From Mailhella sp. (GTDB taxonomy: Bacteria > Desulfobacterota > Desulfovibrionia > Desulfovibrionales > Desulfovibrionaceae), in contig JAGAZG010000142.1 in NCBI GenBank assembly GCA_017940105.1, forward strand, positions 1 to 10,133: 10,133 bases of DNA. Direction: 5' to 3'. The position numbers were made by a program, and so were the translations under genes. The notes beneath the pieces are model-generated. The model ran no database searches. It saw nothing but the letters and a program-made list of their open reading frames with translations, and was not told the DNA's origin. This document shows positions 1 through 6,322 of the stretch, one piece after another (positions within the stretch are counted from its first letter, which is position 1; each line of letters opens with the position of its first letter).

Positions 1-246
1 GAAGCCGGCATGGCCATGGAGATATCGTCTGCAGGTCTGCGCAAGCCCTGCCGGGAGATATATCCTGGACCGAAAATCCTGCATCTTGCCAGGGAACTGG
101 AACTTGACATAACCTTCGCTTCTGACAGCCATGCCACGGAGCAGGTGGCATGGGGCTTTGACAAGCTGGCAGAGTATGCCGCCGGAGAAGGCTGGAAAGA
201 GAGCCTTGTCTTTTCACGGGACGGCGTCCGGCGCATGCCGTTTTAG
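1..246 (+). CDS. Histidinol-phosphatase, PHP family, C-terminal part (5'-truncated by window)
   Basis: This is the last 81 codons of a gene that enters the window in frame from base 1 and stops at TAG 244-246. The protein resembles the C-terminal end of PHP-domain histidinol-phosphatases (HisJ/HisK type), which dephosphorylate histidinol phosphate in histidine biosynthesis in the cytoplasm. Visible family features are an ME-IS-S-AGLRKP stretch (the 'E-N-T-S-G-L-R-K-P' region of the family), a YPGPKIL stretch, and ASDSHA, where Asp42 and His44 of the visible part correspond to metal ligands of the TIM-like PHP barrel. The tail after that (GWKESLVFSRDGVRRMPF) matches the usual 'Gy..~~f..r~~~~~pl' ending. 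The metal-binding N-terminal HxH motif lies outside the window, so other PHP phosphoesterases are not excluded. The gap to the next gene is 145 bases and no clear terminator is visible. Confidence 0.8.
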   Translation, partial: EAGMAMEISSAGLRKPCREIYPGPKILHLARELELDITFASDSHATEQVAWGFDKLAEYAAGEGWKESLVFSRDGVRRMPF

Positions 247-315
247 CATGACCGCACAGTGCTGCCGCCGCAAAAGGCAGAGCCGCGTTGCAAGAATTTG
301 AAAGCCGGTTTGCCC

Positions 316-344
316 TTGGCGTTCCGGCGGGCAGTGCTTATTCT
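316..344 (+). promoter_or_regulatory. Weak candidate promoter upstream of htpX
   Basis: TTGGCG (316-321) and TATTCT (339-344) lie 17 bases apart, each matching the sigma-70 consensus at four of six positions. This would start transcription about 40 bases before the htpX ATG. The match is modest and could be chance. The rest of the 145-base gap (247-391) shows only short GC-rich inverted repeats (for example GCCGG 304-308 against CCGGC 324-328) and no T-run. Confidence 0.25.
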
Positions 345-391
345 GAGCTAAGTCGGCGTTCCGCACATTTTGCGCCGAAATGGAGTGATGT

Positions 392-1249
392 ATGACCAGC
401 CAGATAAAGACAGTGTTTCTTCTTGCCCTGCTGTCGGCATTGTTTATTGTCATGGGCAATGCGCTCGGTGGCAGACAGGGCGTCATGATTGCCCTTATGC
501 TTGCCATTTTCATGAACGTGGGCAGCTATTGGTTTTCTGACAGAATCGTGCTTTCCATGTATCATGCGCAGGAGCTTGGGCCGGACGATGCCCCCATGCT
601 TTTTCAGATAGTTGGCGAACTTGCCTCCCGTGCGCAAGTGCCTATGCCGCGCATCTGCCTCATCCCTCAGGATGCCCCCAATGCCTTTGCCACAGGCAGG
701 GATCCCGAGCACGGCGTCATTGCCGTCACCCGCGGCATCGTGCATCTGCTTTCGCCCGAAGAGCTGCGGGGCGTTCTGGCGCACGAAATGGCGCACATAG
801 CGCACCGCGATATCTTGCTTCAGAGCATGGCCGGGGTCATTGGTTCCGCCATAACCGCCCTGGCCAACATGCTGCAGTGGGCGATGATTTTTGGCGGGCG
901 CGACAGCGAAGGGAGGGGCAACCCGCTTGCAGCCCTTGCCATGATGATACTCGGCCCCCTGGCCGCCACGCTGATCCAGATGGCCATATCACGCCGCCGC
1001 GAATATATGGCGGATGCCGCCGGGGCCGAATACTGCGGTCAGCCTCTTGCCCTTGCAGAAGCCCTTGGCAGGCTGGACAATTACAGCCGCCGCATACCAA
1101 TGGCAGCCAATCCGGCTACGGAAAACATGTTTATAGTTTCACCGCTGGCAGGCGGCTCCCTGAACCGCATGTTCAGCACGCATCCGCCCATGGAAGAGCG
1201 CATAGCCAATCTTGAGCAGATGGCGCGCACGGGGCGCTACCCCGAATAG
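392..1249 (+). CDS. htpX: HtpX-like membrane zinc metalloprotease (peptidase family M48)
   Basis: The 285-residue product has the length and layout of HtpX, an inner-membrane endopeptidase involved in quality control of membrane proteins. Two hydrophobic segments occupy roughly residues 7-26 and 30-47. The zinc motif HEMAH is at residues 131-135 (His131, Glu132, His135), and the third ligand Glu204 lies in the RREYMADAAGA motif typical of the family. Two more hydrophobic stretches lie near residues 147-168 and 179-200. The C-terminal FSTHPPMEERI motif (261-271) is also an M48B hallmark. The ATG at 392 has a GGAG-type ribosome site about seven bases upstream, and the N-terminal membrane segment begins right after it, which supports this start. 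The next gene begins eight bases after the stop, suggesting co-transcription. All catalytic residues are present, so I expect an active enzyme. Confidence 0.95.
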   Translation: MTSQIKTVFLLALLSALFIVMGNALGGRQGVMIALMLAIFMNVGSYWFSDRIVLSMYHAQELGPDDAPMLFQIVGELASRAQVPMPRICLIPQDAPNAFATGRDPEHGVIAVTRGIVHLLSPEELRGVLAHEMAHIAHRDILLQSMAGVIGSAITALANMLQWAMIFGGRDSEGRGNPLAALAMMILGPLAATLIQMAISRRREYMADAAGAEYCGQPLALAEALGRLDNYSRRIPMAANPATENMFIVSPLAGGSLNRMFSTHPPMEERIANLEQMARTGRYPE

Positions 1250-1257
1250 CTTGCCGT

Positions 1258-2715
1258 ATGAACAGCATTTTTTCTACGCCGGATTCTTTTGCCCTGCGCG
1301 GCATCAGCCTGCTTGCCCAGGCTGCCGACGCAGTGATGCCCATGAATGCAGCTCAGCGGCGCGATTTGCCAGCGGCCTGCCGTGACCTTTCGGCCATGCT
1401 TACCACGGAACGCGGAGCTCTCTCGCGATCATACTGGTCTTCTCCCCGCCTGACCTCTGCCTACCTGCGTTATTTTTTGCCCTGGAACATAGTGAGGCTG
1501 ACAGCGCTGCTGCCCTCGCTTCCTTTGGGACGCATGCCGGATAAGCCGCTTGTTTTGGACATGGGCAGCGGACCGTTTACCCTGCCCATAGCCTTATGGC
1601 TTTCGCGCCCGGATTTGCGCCGCAGTCCCGTAACAATTGTTGCCAGTGACACGTCGCCCCATATTCTTGAGCTTGGCCGCAGCCTGTTTGATTTTTTGCG
1701 GACGCAGCTTGATGCGGAATGCCCGTGGGTTATCCGCGTCATGCGTTCTCCGGCAGCCCTGGCGCTGCGCCGGCTGCGGGCGCGCCCTGGCGAACTGTGG
1801 CTGGCGTGCATGGCAAATGTGCTAAATGAAATGGACGAGCGAAAGCTCAGGCCTGGTCAGTCTGTTTCTGCCCGCATGCGGGCATTGCTTGAAGACGCCC
1901 ATGCCATGCTTGCCGAAGGCGGTCACTTGCTTTCCATTGAGCCTGGAACCAGGCAGGGAGGGAGGCTTGTCGCCCATCTGCGAAAAAGCGCCCTGGGAGG
2001 GGAAGAAGATGAGGAGCTTGATGATTTGACAGCCTTTGCGGCACAGGAAGAGAAAGCTTCAGTTCTGCCCATCCAGGACGATGAGGACGATGACTTTGAC
2101 TTTGCCCTGCCGCCTCTGTTCAAGCCTGTGCTGCCATGCGTCCATGCCGAAGCCTGTCCCATGCTTGGCAGAGGGGTTTCTGCATGGTGCCATTTTAACG
2201 CTCCGGCTCCTCATGCTCCTGATTTTCTGCATTCGCTTTCGGCCAGGGCAGGACTTGATAAGGATTCTGTCAGCCTGTCATTTCTTTTGCTTAAGAGGGC
2301 AGAAGGTGAAATGCCGCCATTCAGGCTGAAACGCGGCGGTGCCATCCCTGCGCGCGTTGTTTCTGATGCGTTTGCCGTCCCCGGACTCTCAAGGACGGCG
2401 CGTTATGCCTGCACTCCTGCAGGACTTGCCCTTTTGCCTGACGCCCTGCGCATTGAGCAGGGAGAGCTTTGCCGCGTTAAGCCGGCCGGGGAACGGGACA
2501 GAAAGTCCCATGCGCAGATCATGGTGCCAGAGCAGATTGTTTCTTCGTCCCGGGAAGGCGTCCGAAGGCGCAGCAGTGAGCGGACTCCTGGAAAAATTTC
2601 GCCCAGAGAGCCTGACGGCGGTTACAGGCATAAAGCTGCGCGTCACGAAAAAGCAGGCGAGCGGGGCAGCGTACGCGGCGACCTTTTTGGCGATGAAAAG
2701 CGCCGTGGGCGCTGA
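1258..2715 (+). CDS. Rsm22/METTL17-like ribosome-associated methyltransferase family protein
   Basis: The 485-residue product has a class I SAM-methyltransferase core: motif I is LDMGSGPF (Asp101 to about residue 107), with an acidic residue after the next strand in ASDTSP (Asp131). Downstream it carries Cys294-x5-Cys-Pro (300-301) and a Trp-Cys-His-Phe motif (Cys311), the 'C..CP....WCHF' signature of the Rsm22 family. Cys385, in a 'Y-A-C-T-P-A-G' context, is placed like the fourth cysteine. Yeast Rsm22 and human METTL17 assist mitochondrial small-subunit assembly and bind a [4Fe-4S] cluster through such cysteines; the bacterial role is inferred. An acidic low-complexity insert covers about residues 249-281, and the last 60 residues are a basic, Arg/Lys-rich tail whose frame is less certain. 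No good Shine-Dalgarno precedes the ATG, which lies eight bases after htpX, so translation may depend on coupling. It may act on the small ribosomal subunit. Confidence 0.75.
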   Translation: MNSIFSTPDSFALRGISLLAQAADAVMPMNAAQRRDLPAACRDLSAMLTTERGALSRSYWSSPRLTSAYLRYFLPWNIVRLTALLPSLPLGRMPDKPLVLDMGSGPFTLPIALWLSRPDLRRSPVTIVASDTSPHILELGRSLFDFLRTQLDAECPWVIRVMRSPAALALRRLRARPGELWLACMANVLNEMDERKLRPGQSVSARMRALLEDAHAMLAEGGHLLSIEPGTRQGGRLVAHLRKSALGGEEDEELDDLTAFAAQEEKASVLPIQDDEDDDFDFALPPLFKPVLPCVHAEACPMLGRGVSAWCHFNAPAPHAPDFLHSLSARAGLDKDSVSLSFLLLKRAEGEMPPFRLKRGGAIPARVVSDAFAVPGLSRTARYACTPAGLALLPDALRIEQGELCRVKPAGERDRKSHAQIMVPEQIVSSSREGVRRRSSERTPGKISPREPDGGYRHKAARHEKAGERGSVRGDLFGDEKRRGR

Positions 2716-2724
2716 CCTTTTTTT
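2699..2724 (+). terminator. Probable intrinsic terminator overlapping the end of the Rsm22-like gene
   Basis: A perfect six-base stem AGCGCC / GGCGCT (2699-2704 and 2708-2713) with a GTG loop spans the stop codon region. Four bases later there is a run of seven T (2718-2724). The four-base gap between stem and T-run makes it less than ideal, but the position at the very end of the coding region is right. Confidence 0.5.
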
Positions 2725-2796
2725 GCCACTGGATTTTTTTTATAAAAAGGGCATACTGCGCCACTCAAGCAAAAAAAACAGCCTTCGGAGCATGTT

Positions 2797-3255
2797 ATGA
2801 GCAATATTTTTTACATTGTTGCAGCCCTGGCCATCATTGCCGTGGTGTCTGCGTTTTTTTTGAAGAGCAAGCGCAAAGAATCTTCGAATCACGGTGCCGT
2901 TGAAACGTGGATTCCCAAGGAAACGGCAAAGAAGAAAAACGAGCCTCAGGGCGATCCGGCCCTTTACGAGCTGGGCATAAACCACAGCTCAAGCAAGCCT
3001 ATCATGTACGCGCTTACCACATGCCAGCACTGCAGGAACACCCGCCGCTATCTTGATGAGGCCGGGGCAGAGTATACCTGCGTGTACATAGATGAATTCA
3101 GCGGTGACCAGCGCGCTGAGCTGATGGATGTAGTGCGCACGTATAATCCGCGCGGCACATTTCCCACCATACTTTTTCCCAACGGCAAGGTCATTGTGGG
3201 CTATCGCAGGCAGCTGCTTGAGGAGGCGCTGAATGACACCGGAAAAACTGCTTGA
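2797..3255 (+). CDS. Membrane-anchored glutaredoxin-like thiol-disulfide protein
   Basis: The 152-residue protein starts with one hydrophobic segment (about residues 5-22). A basic stop-transfer stretch (KSKRK) follows, then a polar linker to about residue 66, then a compact glutaredoxin/thioredoxin-fold domain (about 67-146). That domain has the redox motif CQHC (Cys76, Cys79) after the first strand YALTT, and the cis-proline motif TFPT (Pro123), followed by the strand ILFPNGKVIVG. Such proteins exchange electrons with disulfides. The charge pattern suggests the fold faces the cytoplasm, but a signal anchor in the other orientation is possible. The ATG has a CGGAG ribosome site six bases upstream. 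The gene overlaps the following FTR-like gene by 23 bases, which strongly suggests they work together. A partner role with a ferredoxin-driven reductase is inferred from this arrangement; the substrate is unknown. Confidence 0.85.
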   Translation: MSNIFYIVAALAIIAVVSAFFLKSKRKESSNHGAVETWIPKETAKKKNEPQGDPALYELGINHSSSKPIMYALTTCQHCRNTRRYLDEAGAEYTCVYIDEFSGDQRAELMDVVRTYNPRGTFPTILFPNGKVIVGYRRQLLEEALNDTGKTA

Positions 3256-3562
3256 AATACTGGGCAAATCCGCCGCTGCCAAGGGGTATTACCTGCATGC
3301 AAACAGAGAGCACTGCCTTGCCACGGCGGAGAGCCTGCTGGCCAATAAAGAGCGCTATGGCTACATGTGCTGCCCCTGTCGCCTGGCATGCGAAGACTCC
3401 CGTACCGACAGGGATATCATCTGCCCCTGCGAATACAGGGATGCCGACATTGCGGAATACGGTGCGTGCTACTGCTCGTTTTATGTGTCCGAAGAGCATA
3501 AGGACGATTCCCTGTTCTTTCCCGAAGTCGAAGAGCGGCGCGATCCGGATCGCGGAGCGTAG
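3233..3562 (+). CDS. Ferredoxin:thioredoxin reductase catalytic (beta) subunit-like protein
   Basis: The 109-residue product has the three Cys-x-Cys motifs of the FTR catalytic subunit in the right order: CPC (Cys47, Cys49), CPC (Cys64, Cys66) and CYC (Cys79, Cys81). By comparison with plant and cyanobacterial FTR, Cys47, 64, 66 and 79 would bind a [4Fe-4S] cluster, and Cys49 and Cys81 would form the active-site disulfide. FTR passes single electrons from ferredoxin to a disulfide on a thioredoxin-like partner. Two extra cysteines (46 and 53) flank the first motif. No variable (alpha) subunit gene is in the window, as is usual for FTR-like proteins of non-photosynthetic anaerobes. The start is fixed by a perfect AGGAGG at 3221-3226, six bases before ATG and inside the end of the glutaredoxin gene, with which it overlaps by 23 bases. 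The glutaredoxin-like protein is the obvious candidate partner. Confidence 0.9.
   Translation: MTPEKLLEILGKSAAAKGYYLHANREHCLATAESLLANKERYGYMCCPCRLACEDSRTDRDIICPCEYRDADIAEYGACYCSFYVSEEHKDDSLFFPEVEERRDPDRGA
3539..3554. repeat. Perfect 16-base palindrome at the end of the FTR-like gene
   Basis: CGCGATCCGGATCGCG reads the same on both strands and lies in the last codons of the FTR-like gene. A run of eight T follows at 3565-3572. It might contribute to transcription termination, but the ten-base gap to the T-run makes this weak; it may simply reflect the codons used. Confidence 0.4.
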
Positions 3563-3636
3563 TATTTTTTTTGCAAGCTAAAGCCGTTTGCAGGCCCTGG
3601 CATATATCCTTCAAATATGAGCGTTAGCTGCGTTCG

Positions 3637-3660
3637 TACCCCGGTCTGAAGGCCGGGGTA
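3637..3660. terminator. Hairpin between convergent genes, possible bidirectional terminator
   Basis: An eight-base perfect stem TACCCCGG / CCGGGGTA (3637-3644 and 3653-3660) can be extended by a C-G and a T-G pair to ten pairs around a TGAA loop. It sits between the stop of the FTR-like gene (3562) and the stop of trpA (3714), 53 bases past trpA. Neither strand has a T-run after it, so it may act as an RNA 3'-end stabiliser or a factor-assisted terminator and not a classic intrinsic one. The rest of the 151-base gap shows the T8 run at 3565-3572 and nothing else notable. Confidence 0.45.
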
Positions 3661-3713
3661 TTCGTTGCGGTCGGTTTGGGGGGACATTTCTCTTCCCGGC
3701 ATCTGCAGGCTTT

Positions 3714-4493
3714 CTATGACTCCGCGCCCGTCCAGGCGGCCATGAATTCGGCAGGCGCCCTCCCTGCGCTGATGTGCCTGAGCAAGGAAGATCCGAATAC
3801 GGCTGCGTCAGGGCGCAGTTCCCTGGGCAGGGCATCCAGCTGCCGCGGATTTTTCAGCCCGAAGCCGAGGGCTATGGGCAGGCTGAACACGCTGCGGGCA
3901 CGGGCGAGCACATCCGGCACCTCCGGAGGCAATGCGCCTCTTTCGCCCGTGGTTCCCATGACGGAAACCACATACACGTATCCCTCAGACACGTCGGCAT
4001 AGAGCTGCATGCGCTCTTTTGACGTGTTGGGGCCGACAAGCGCGATGAGGGCTAGCCCGTGCGCTTTAAGCGCCGCACGCATGCCGTCTGACTCGTCAAT
4101 GGGCAGGTCCGGCACGATGCATCCGTGCACGCCGGCTTCGGCGGCGTCGCGTGCGAAGCGCTCCAGGCCGTACTGCAAAAACGGATTCATGTAGCCCATG
4201 AGCACCAGGCCGGCTTTCAATTCGCCCTTATGCCGGAATATTGTCTGCATAATCCCTCGCAGGGTTACGCCTGCGGCCAGGGCGTCGTGGGAGGCCTGCT
4301 CCACAACCGGACCGTCTGCGACAGGATCAGAAAAGGGCACGCCTATTTCAATGATGTCTGCCCCGGATGAGTCAAGCTCGCAAAGCACGTCCCAATAGCG
4401 GTCTTCAGAAGGAAAGCCTGCGGTCACAAAGGGGATGAGCGCAAGCCTTCCGTTGCTTTGGGCCGCGCGGACTTTTTGTTCCAGAATATGCAT
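3714..4493 (-). CDS. trpA: Tryptophan synthase alpha chain
   Basis: This 259-residue TIM-barrel protein cleaves indole-3-glycerol phosphate to indole and glyceraldehyde 3-phosphate, and channels indole to TrpB in the alpha2-beta2 complex. The catalytic residues keep the same numbering as in enterobacterial TrpA: Glu49 in IIEIGVPFSDP and Asp60 in VADGP. Other family motifs are PFVTAGFP (21-28), a GYMNP stretch near residue 99, and the phosphate-binding GFGLKNP and FGSSLL segments near the end. The length is normal. The ATG at 4493 has an ideal AGGAGG ribosome site four to five bases upstream, in a 15-base gap after trpB. It is the last gene of the trp operon and faces the FTR-like gene tail to tail. 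Confidence 0.97.
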   Translation of the reverse strand: MHILEQKVRAAQSNGRLALIPFVTAGFPSEDRYWDVLCELDSSGADIIEIGVPFSDPVADGPVVEQASHDALAAGVTLRGIMQTIFRHKGELKAGLVLMGYMNPFLQYGLERFARDAAEAGVHGCIVPDLPIDESDGMRAALKAHGLALIALVGPNTSKERMQLYADVSEGYVYVVSVMGTTGERGALPPEVPDVLARARSVFSLPIALGFGLKNPRQLDALPRELRPDAAVFGSSLLRHISAGRAPAEFMAAWTGAES

Positions 4494-4508
4494 ATGACCT
4501 CCTGGCCG

Positions 4509-5678
4509 TTACAGGCCAAGCTCTTTTTCGATGATGTCCATGTCTTTGTCCCCTCTGCCGGAGAGATTCACCAGAACCCGGCTTCCCGGCCGGAATTCAT
4601 CTGCATGCCGCAGTACGTAAGCCACTGCATGGGATGATTCCAGGGCAGGCAGAATGCCTTCGGCCATGCAGAGGCGCTGGAAGGCGTCAAGGGCCTCGTG
4701 GTCATAGGCGATGCCGTACCTGACGCGGCCTGTCCTGGCGAGATGCACATGTTCCGGACCTACGCCAGGGTAATCGAGCCCGGCAGAAACGGAACTCGAA
4801 GGCAGGATCTGCCCGTCGTCATCCTGCAGGAGCATGGTGTATTCGCCGTGGAGCACGCCTGGTCGGCCAATATTGATGGCTGCAGAATGCAGGCAGCCGG
4901 GTTTTCCCGTGCCGCCGGCCTCGACGCCGACGATATTAACAGACTCATCAGGAACAAAGGCGTGGAACATGCCGATGGCATTGGAGCCTCCGCCGACGGC
5001 TGCAACCACATAGTCGGGCAGCGAACCCGTGCGCTCAAACATCTGCGCGCGGGCTTCGCGGCCGATGACGGCCTGAAATTCGCGGACAAGGTCGGGGAAG
5101 GGCCATGGACCGGCCGCCGTGCCAAAGCAGTAATGCGTTGTCGCCTGGGCAGATATCCAGGCCCTGAGCGCCGCGTTAATGGCGTCTTTAAGCGTGCGGG
5201 AACCGTTTTCGATGGGATGCACCTTTGCCCCCAGGAGACGCATGCGGCGTACGTTGGCAGACTGGCGCTCCACGTCTTCCGCCCCCATGTAAACCGTGCA
5301 TTCCAGCCCGAGCCTGGCGGCTGCCGCTGCCGTGGCTACGCCATGCTGCCCGGCGCCTGTTTCGGCAATAAGGGCTTTTTTGCCCATTTTTTTTGCAAGC
5401 AGGGCCTGGCCCAGCGTGTTGTTTATCTTGTGCGCTCCGGTGTGCAGCAGATCTTCGCGTTTCAGCCATAGTTCAAAACCGAGCTCTTTTGACAGGGCCG
5501 GGCAGAAGGTGATGGGGGTGGCCCGCCCGGCATAATTTTTCAGGAGGTCGTCCAGCTCCTGCTGAAATTCCGTGCAGGGCAGGAACTCGCGCATGGCCTT
5601 GTCCAGTTCGAGAAGCGGGGGCATGAGCAATTCCGGCACAAAACAGCCGCCAAATTCGCCAAAGTATCCTTTTTTCAT
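4509..5678 (-). CDS. trpB: Tryptophan synthase beta chain
   Basis: This 389-residue pyridoxal-phosphate enzyme condenses indole with serine to give tryptophan. The PLP lysine is Lys84 in KREDLLHTGAHKINN, the catalytic glutamate is Glu106 in AETGAGQHG, and the phosphate-binding loop is GGGSNAIG. The SAGLDYPGVGPEH segment holds the aspartate that moves during the catalytic cycle, and ALESSHA and NLSGRGDKD near the end are also typical. The length and motifs fit the standard TrpB1 type that pairs with TrpA. The ATG at 5678 has only a weak GGA-type ribosome site, and lies 38 bases after the trpF stop, the largest gap in the operon. A small hairpin lies in that gap. Confidence 0.97.
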   Translation of the reverse strand: MKKGYFGEFGGCFVPELLMPPLLELDKAMREFLPCTEFQQELDDLLKNYAGRATPITFCPALSKELGFELWLKREDLLHTGAHKINNTLGQALLAKKMGKKALIAETGAGQHGVATAAAAARLGLECTVYMGAEDVERQSANVRRMRLLGAKVHPIENGSRTLKDAINAALRAWISAQATTHYCFGTAAGPWPFPDLVREFQAVIGREARAQMFERTGSLPDYVVAAVGGGSNAIGMFHAFVPDESVNIVGVEAGGTGKPGCLHSAAINIGRPGVLHGEYTMLLQDDDGQILPSSSVSAGLDYPGVGPEHVHLARTGRVRYGIAYDHEALDAFQRLCMAEGILPALESSHAVAYVLRHADEFRPGSRVLVNLSGRGDKDMDIIEKELGL

Positions 5679-5696
5679 GGTAGGTTCCGTAGCTGC

Positions 5697-5712
5697 GGAG
5701 GCGTATGCCTCC
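5697..5712 (-). other. Small hairpin in the trpF-trpB gap
   Basis: A six-base perfect stem GGAGGC / GCCTCC with a four-base loop lies in the 38-base gap between trpF and trpB. On the coding strand its first arm contains a Shine-Dalgarno-like GGAGG, but that lies about 30 bases from the trpB ATG, too far for direct use. There is no T-run, so it is not a terminator. A role in message stability or in trpB translation is possible but unproven. Confidence 0.4.
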
Positions 5713-5716
5713 TCGT

Positions 5717-6322
5717 TTATCTGTTGCGGGCAGCCTCTATGGCTTTTTTCATGAGAACGGCGTCCTTGCGCCCGGGGATGGATTCCAGCCTGGAGTTCAT
5801 GTCTATGCCGTCAGGTCTGCATGCGTTCAGCGCTGCGGCCACATTCTCATGCCCGAGGCCTCCTGAGAGCAGCCAGGGGAGCGGAAAGCGCACGCCTGCA
5901 AGGGCTTGCCAGTCCAAAGTATTTCCGCTGCCAAGCCCGGCGTCAACCAAAAACATGCCGCAGGATCCGGAAAGCCGGTCCACTTCTGCCTGAAGTGCTT
6001 CGGCTCCCGCATATTTTTTGGGAAAAAGCACGCGGATAATGCGTTCGGAGGGAAATATTCTGCTGAATTCCATGCCCTGGCCGCCGTGAAGCTGCACGTA
6101 ATCCAGCCGCGCCGTCCGGGCTGCTTCCTGCGTTTCTTTAAGGCTCTGCGTTACAAAAACTCCGACGCGCTTCATGCCATGGGTGTCCAGCGCTGCCGCT
6201 TCGCCGGGAGTGATGCTGCGCGGGCTTGGGGGGTAAAAGACAAAGCCGCACATATCTGCGCCCAGATCTGCCGCAAGGTCAATGAGTTTTTGCTCGCGCA
6301 TGCCGCATATCTTTATCAGCAT
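5717..6322 (-). CDS. trpF: Phosphoribosylanthranilate isomerase
   Basis: This 201-residue TIM-barrel enzyme carries out the Amadori rearrangement of phosphoribosylanthranilate to CdRP, the substrate of TrpC. The general acid/base pair is visible: Cys6 in IKICGM and Asp127 in FLVDAGLGSG. Other family motifs are FVFYPPSPRSI (27-37), YVQLHG (75-80) and LLSGGL (151-156). Near the end, the usual G-V-D-V-S-S-G-V-E is replaced by GIDMNSRLE (172-180), before the conserved PGRKD. I chose ATG 6322 because the product then begins with the family's first strand (MLIKICG); the longer upstream reading frame lies wholly inside trpC. The ATG overlaps the trpC stop in ATGCTGA, a seven-base overlap typical of translational coupling. 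Confidence 0.95.
   Translation of the reverse strand: MLIKICGMREQKLIDLAADLGADMCGFVFYPPSPRSITPGEAAALDTHGMKRVGVFVTQSLKETQEAARTARLDYVQLHGGQGMEFSRIFPSERIIRVLFPKKYAGAEALQAEVDRLSGSCGMFLVDAGLGSGNTLDWQALAGVRFPLPWLLSGGLGHENVAAALNACRPDGIDMNSRLESIPGRKDAVLMKKAIEAARNR

Noticed and set aside
338..805. A 155-codon minus-strand frame opposite htpX
   Set aside because: It is antisense to a clearly conserved HtpX sequence and shows no motif or ribosome site.
2718..2796. A promoter for the glutaredoxin gene in the AT-rich gap (TTGCCA at 2723-2728, TATAAA at 2741-2746, CATACT at 2752-2757)
   Set aside because: The -35-like box is good, but the spacing to the possible -10 boxes is 12 or 23 bases. A promoter is likely somewhere here, but I cannot place it.
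4698..5471. A 257-codon open reading frame on the plus strand, antisense to trpB
   Set aside because: It is a shadow of trpB: no ribosome site or family motif was seen, and trpB is complete and conserved.
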